Shown here: positions 63,101 through 64,000 of the stretch, piece after piece
How the letters are laid out: each line of letters starts with the position of its first letter
Numbering within the stretch: the first letter of the stretch is position 1
Assembly: GCA_037044905.1 (NCBI GenBank)
Contig: JBAOKB010000093.1
Location: 124,001 to 188,000 of the forward strand
DNA: 64,000 nucleotides
Source of the DNA: Hortaea werneckii
Lineage: Eukaryota > Ascomycota > Dothideomycetes > Mycosphaerellales > Teratosphaeriaceae
Direction of reading: 5' to 3'
The notes under the pieces: model-generated
Seen by the model: the letters and a program-made list of their open reading frames with translations, nothing else
Database searches by the model: none
What the model was told of the DNA's origin: nothing
Translations under genes and position numbers: made by a program

Positions 63101-64000
63101 ACCCATTCGATCAGTCACATCGTATTCTGCAGCATCTTTGCGCGTGCTTCTGGCAGCTGTACAAAGCCTACCGTGACGGGGCGCCCAAGCCACGTCGTGC
63201 TGAGCCGAGGAGTGACATCGTAATGCAGGTGCTGCCTGTAGACCTTGTCGCTTCTGCTGACACCGTCATGACATTAGATTTAGGCCAGCTCGGGACCTTA
63301 GCTAGGGAGGTCTACGATCGATGTCCTCCGTCTGTCTTGAGTGGCAAGGATGTCTCCTCTGCACTGCCAAACTTCTCCGCACCTTTCGCAGAGCTTGCCA
63401 CGCCGCCGCCGAAGCGTATAAGCTTCCAGCTCTCCGCCGAGCCGCCAAGTGATTTGATGCATGAAGGGTCGTCATTGCATCTTGCCTACGCGATCAGTCC
63501 TGACGGGGAATGGATGACTGTCGCGTGGACGGATAGTACGGGCAAGAATGGGTCAGCGGAGGCCTTTTGCTTGCGAGGCAAGTCGTTCACGGATGTCGCG
63601 AACGAAGCCTGGGAGCGCACGCGCGACCTCCTAGCGGCAAGGGAGGTCACGTGGAGAGTCTTCATCGTCACGGTCGGTGAAATGGAAGAGTCCTACAAGC
63701 AATGCTGGAGACACGTGATCGAGAAGCCGAGGAAGCAGCCCTTCAGCGTCACCTTACTCTTGGCAAACACCAACCCGGATCTCCAAGTTTCCACGCCAGC
63801 GCCTGTGGACGACGGCGAAAGTAAGAATGTTGGGTCTGGCGCTACGATCTTGACTCCAGCAACGACACCTCAGGGCACCGCAGTCACTGTCTCACCCGAT
63901 ACAAATGGCCCAAATGCGCCGCCGACTCCAGCGCCAAGTGATCCCGCGGCCACTATCGCAGAGACCGACCCGGAGGCCATTTTAGTGGATCTCGCCGACG
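60196..64000 (+). CDS. SSN2: Mediator kinase-module subunit Med13 (Ssn2), 3' end outside window
   Basis: The frame is open from ATG 60196 to the last base: 1,268 codons plus one base, with no stop or intron needed. The N-terminus (MDFLKNCKSNVQVTDGLKTL) and the following beta-rich Med13_N region match fungal Med13 (FVATLRGQGALCASSKQQLW; ALRIGPFSWLLPTGPGEA). The middle is acidic and disordered (DDLFGDMGGMEFGG; DADFDFFNEQDDM) and has the conserved ERPLSPFGIKERLLPPPVP segment. The later part begins the MID/PIWI-like fold (KTIVVYMLNPFD; HLCACFWQLYKAYRDG; WTDSTG; WRVFIVTVGEMEESYKQCW). Med13 joins the Cdk8-cyclin C-Med12 module to core Mediator and mostly represses transcription. Full-length proteins are usually 1,300-1,500 aa in fungi, so little should be missing. 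Confidence 0.95.
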   Translation, partial: MDFLKNCKSNVQVTDGLKTLECHVYNGNNEYDVQGFVATLRGQGALCASSKQQLWIFGQLDNNVRATLAKKTEQLRQEQNDTLDSLTLKAGLAGHDVRSILFDAIQGAVSSALNQACGALRIGPFSWLLPTGPGEASVVLHLHLNLTESGTLYATTTTGSESFTPLSRNLISRDSDILLAPSGIHVTPVADTDVSPAFAGAGWRDAVGSMLRVEGIVVEHDTAWLPVKLQGPTAAEGQIFTWPATMCFGQTVKAKSRACEGSWKSWFAASDDPHGFSYPLADAEEWFKGAESRLQAADGTSAVQESLAEAQREHVDASQGGSTTVENNIGLTAPFNQRAVDQQASMAGIYPTPEDNLMPGHTNHQPSSDNNALATIPEQKDQPDARDNNVTGDTGDQARLSSSSSDPMAFAQNNDDLFGDMGGMEFGGDEVDDADFDFFNEQDDMTVVPDVPAIDEDAEMSELRPDDNVLAGGNADVMSPLQEPANAAKTPNKGDADQVQPAAPDAGISFDHSTHLDNETPAPHSALERPLSPFGIKERLLPPPVPASANVKRDQEGEHRRSSFGPILFRDGLDLGRKYSDAYGPSNLKLGAHFAPQRSAPYIGLPRKRTDLAFTEDAMGDVDSESESTSDGSDVSENCLPPQLPWNPKKRRRPAVPDGNQWWLPTDAAQRLRDDGELDKSQAKALLEGIMHAKASPVEFSLQQTGNDDDPPTVEDLYIGVTKLDLVYIAQLVGEQAVSCTKPILKQLEYLPSADEHLCSTAWMTRGIVSSLLGRLLPGMNDCELSSLALTREPPSRTAQQAPSRPGQPRPPPPRFDSTNLGPDMMSLAPPYVRIQRGNEPYEMLPPALSFWEPLSLSPSSGAKDIRAYCVFPLNEDLQRLVDNFLSDLGTTYENSRLGSHAHIRNVEEEIEGDDYEDGLVPVDLGDESDGSMSGALQAYHSTCNEFGRFLAHVGHVEPQKTIVVYMLNPFDQSHRILQHLCACFWQLYKAYRDGAPKPRRAEPRSDIVMQVLPVDLVASADTVMTLDLGQLGTLAREVYDRCPPSVLSGKDVSSALPNFSAPFAELATPPPKRISFQLSAEPPSDLMHEGSSLHLAYAISPDGEWMTVAWTDSTGKNGSAEAFCLRGKSFTDVANEAWERTRDLLAAREVTWRVFIVTVGEMEESYKQCWRHVIEKPRKQPFSVTLLLANTNPDLQVSTPAPVDDGESKNVGSGATILTPATTPQGTAVTVSPDTNGPNAPPTPAPSDPAATIAETDPEAILVDLAD

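Overview
The window is nuclear DNA from a filamentous ascomycete. The evidence is short GT-AG introns (mostly 50-85 nt with a GCTRAC/GCTAAT-like branch point), closely spaced genes on both strands, and proteins with fungal family members (Ste20, Hse1, Lsb5, Rap1, Enp2, Med13, Kap121, GH12, GPR1/FUN34). A Dothideomycete (Capnodiales/Mycosphaerellales type) is my best guess, but that is inference. I saw no tRNA, rRNA, intact transposon, CRISPR array or secondary-metabolite cluster.

Layout. 1-4.2 kb: 3' part of a large coiled-coil protein. 5.6-5.9 kb: a possible tiny cysteine-rich spliced gene. 6.1-8.3 kb (minus): a hypothetical ORF and LSB5. 8.9-13.3 kb: two conserved but unnamed fungal proteins. 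13.8-14.9 kb: actin-capping alpha subunit (six exons). 14.9-16.6 kb: gene-free, with a 163-bp tandem repeat. 16.6-22.9 kb: a ZNFX1/Hrr1-type CCCH + SF1 helicase + NF-X1-finger protein that carries an apparent one-base frameshift. 24.3-27.1 kb: PAK kinase STE20. 28.6-29.5 kb: cytochrome b5. 29.5-31.4 kb: gene-free, with a 43-44-bp stem-loop repeat array. 31.4-33.8 kb (minus): ESCRT-0 subunit HSE1. 34.3-35.7 kb: Gfd2/YDR514C-like DEDDh exonuclease-fold protein. 36.0-39.6 kb (minus): telomere protein RAP1. 39.9-41.2 kb: mitochondrial Fe-S assembly ATPase IND1 (six exons). 41.5-43.5 kb: secreted type-B carboxylesterase. 43.8-47.3 kb (minus): importin KAP121. 47.9-49.6 kb: secreted histidine acid phosphatase. 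49.8-51.8 kb (minus): unnamed zinc-finger protein. 52.3-53.4 kb (minus): GPR1/FUN34/YaaH acetate-type transporter. 54.1-54.9 kb (minus): GH12 endoglucanase. 56.1-57.0 kb (minus): small orphan kinase-like protein. 57.3-59.7 kb (minus): ribosome biogenesis factor ENP2. 60.2-64.0 kb: 5' part of Mediator subunit MED13/SSN2.

Most genes are unrelated housekeeping loci in ordinary fungal order. Loose themes are endosomal sorting (LSB5 and HSE1, both VHS-GAT proteins), actin and polarity (LSB5, capping protein, STE20), chromatin and RNA (ZNFX1-like helicase, RAP1, exonuclease, MED13), and a secreted or nutrient-acquisition stretch at 41-55 kb (esterase, phosphatase, acetate-type transporter, GH12). 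Several pairs are divergent and share short promoters (RAP1/IND1, HSE1/exonuclease, KAP121/phosphatase, ENP2/MED13). All splice models were built by eye from GT-AG signals, reading-frame continuity and remembered family patterns, and no search was run.
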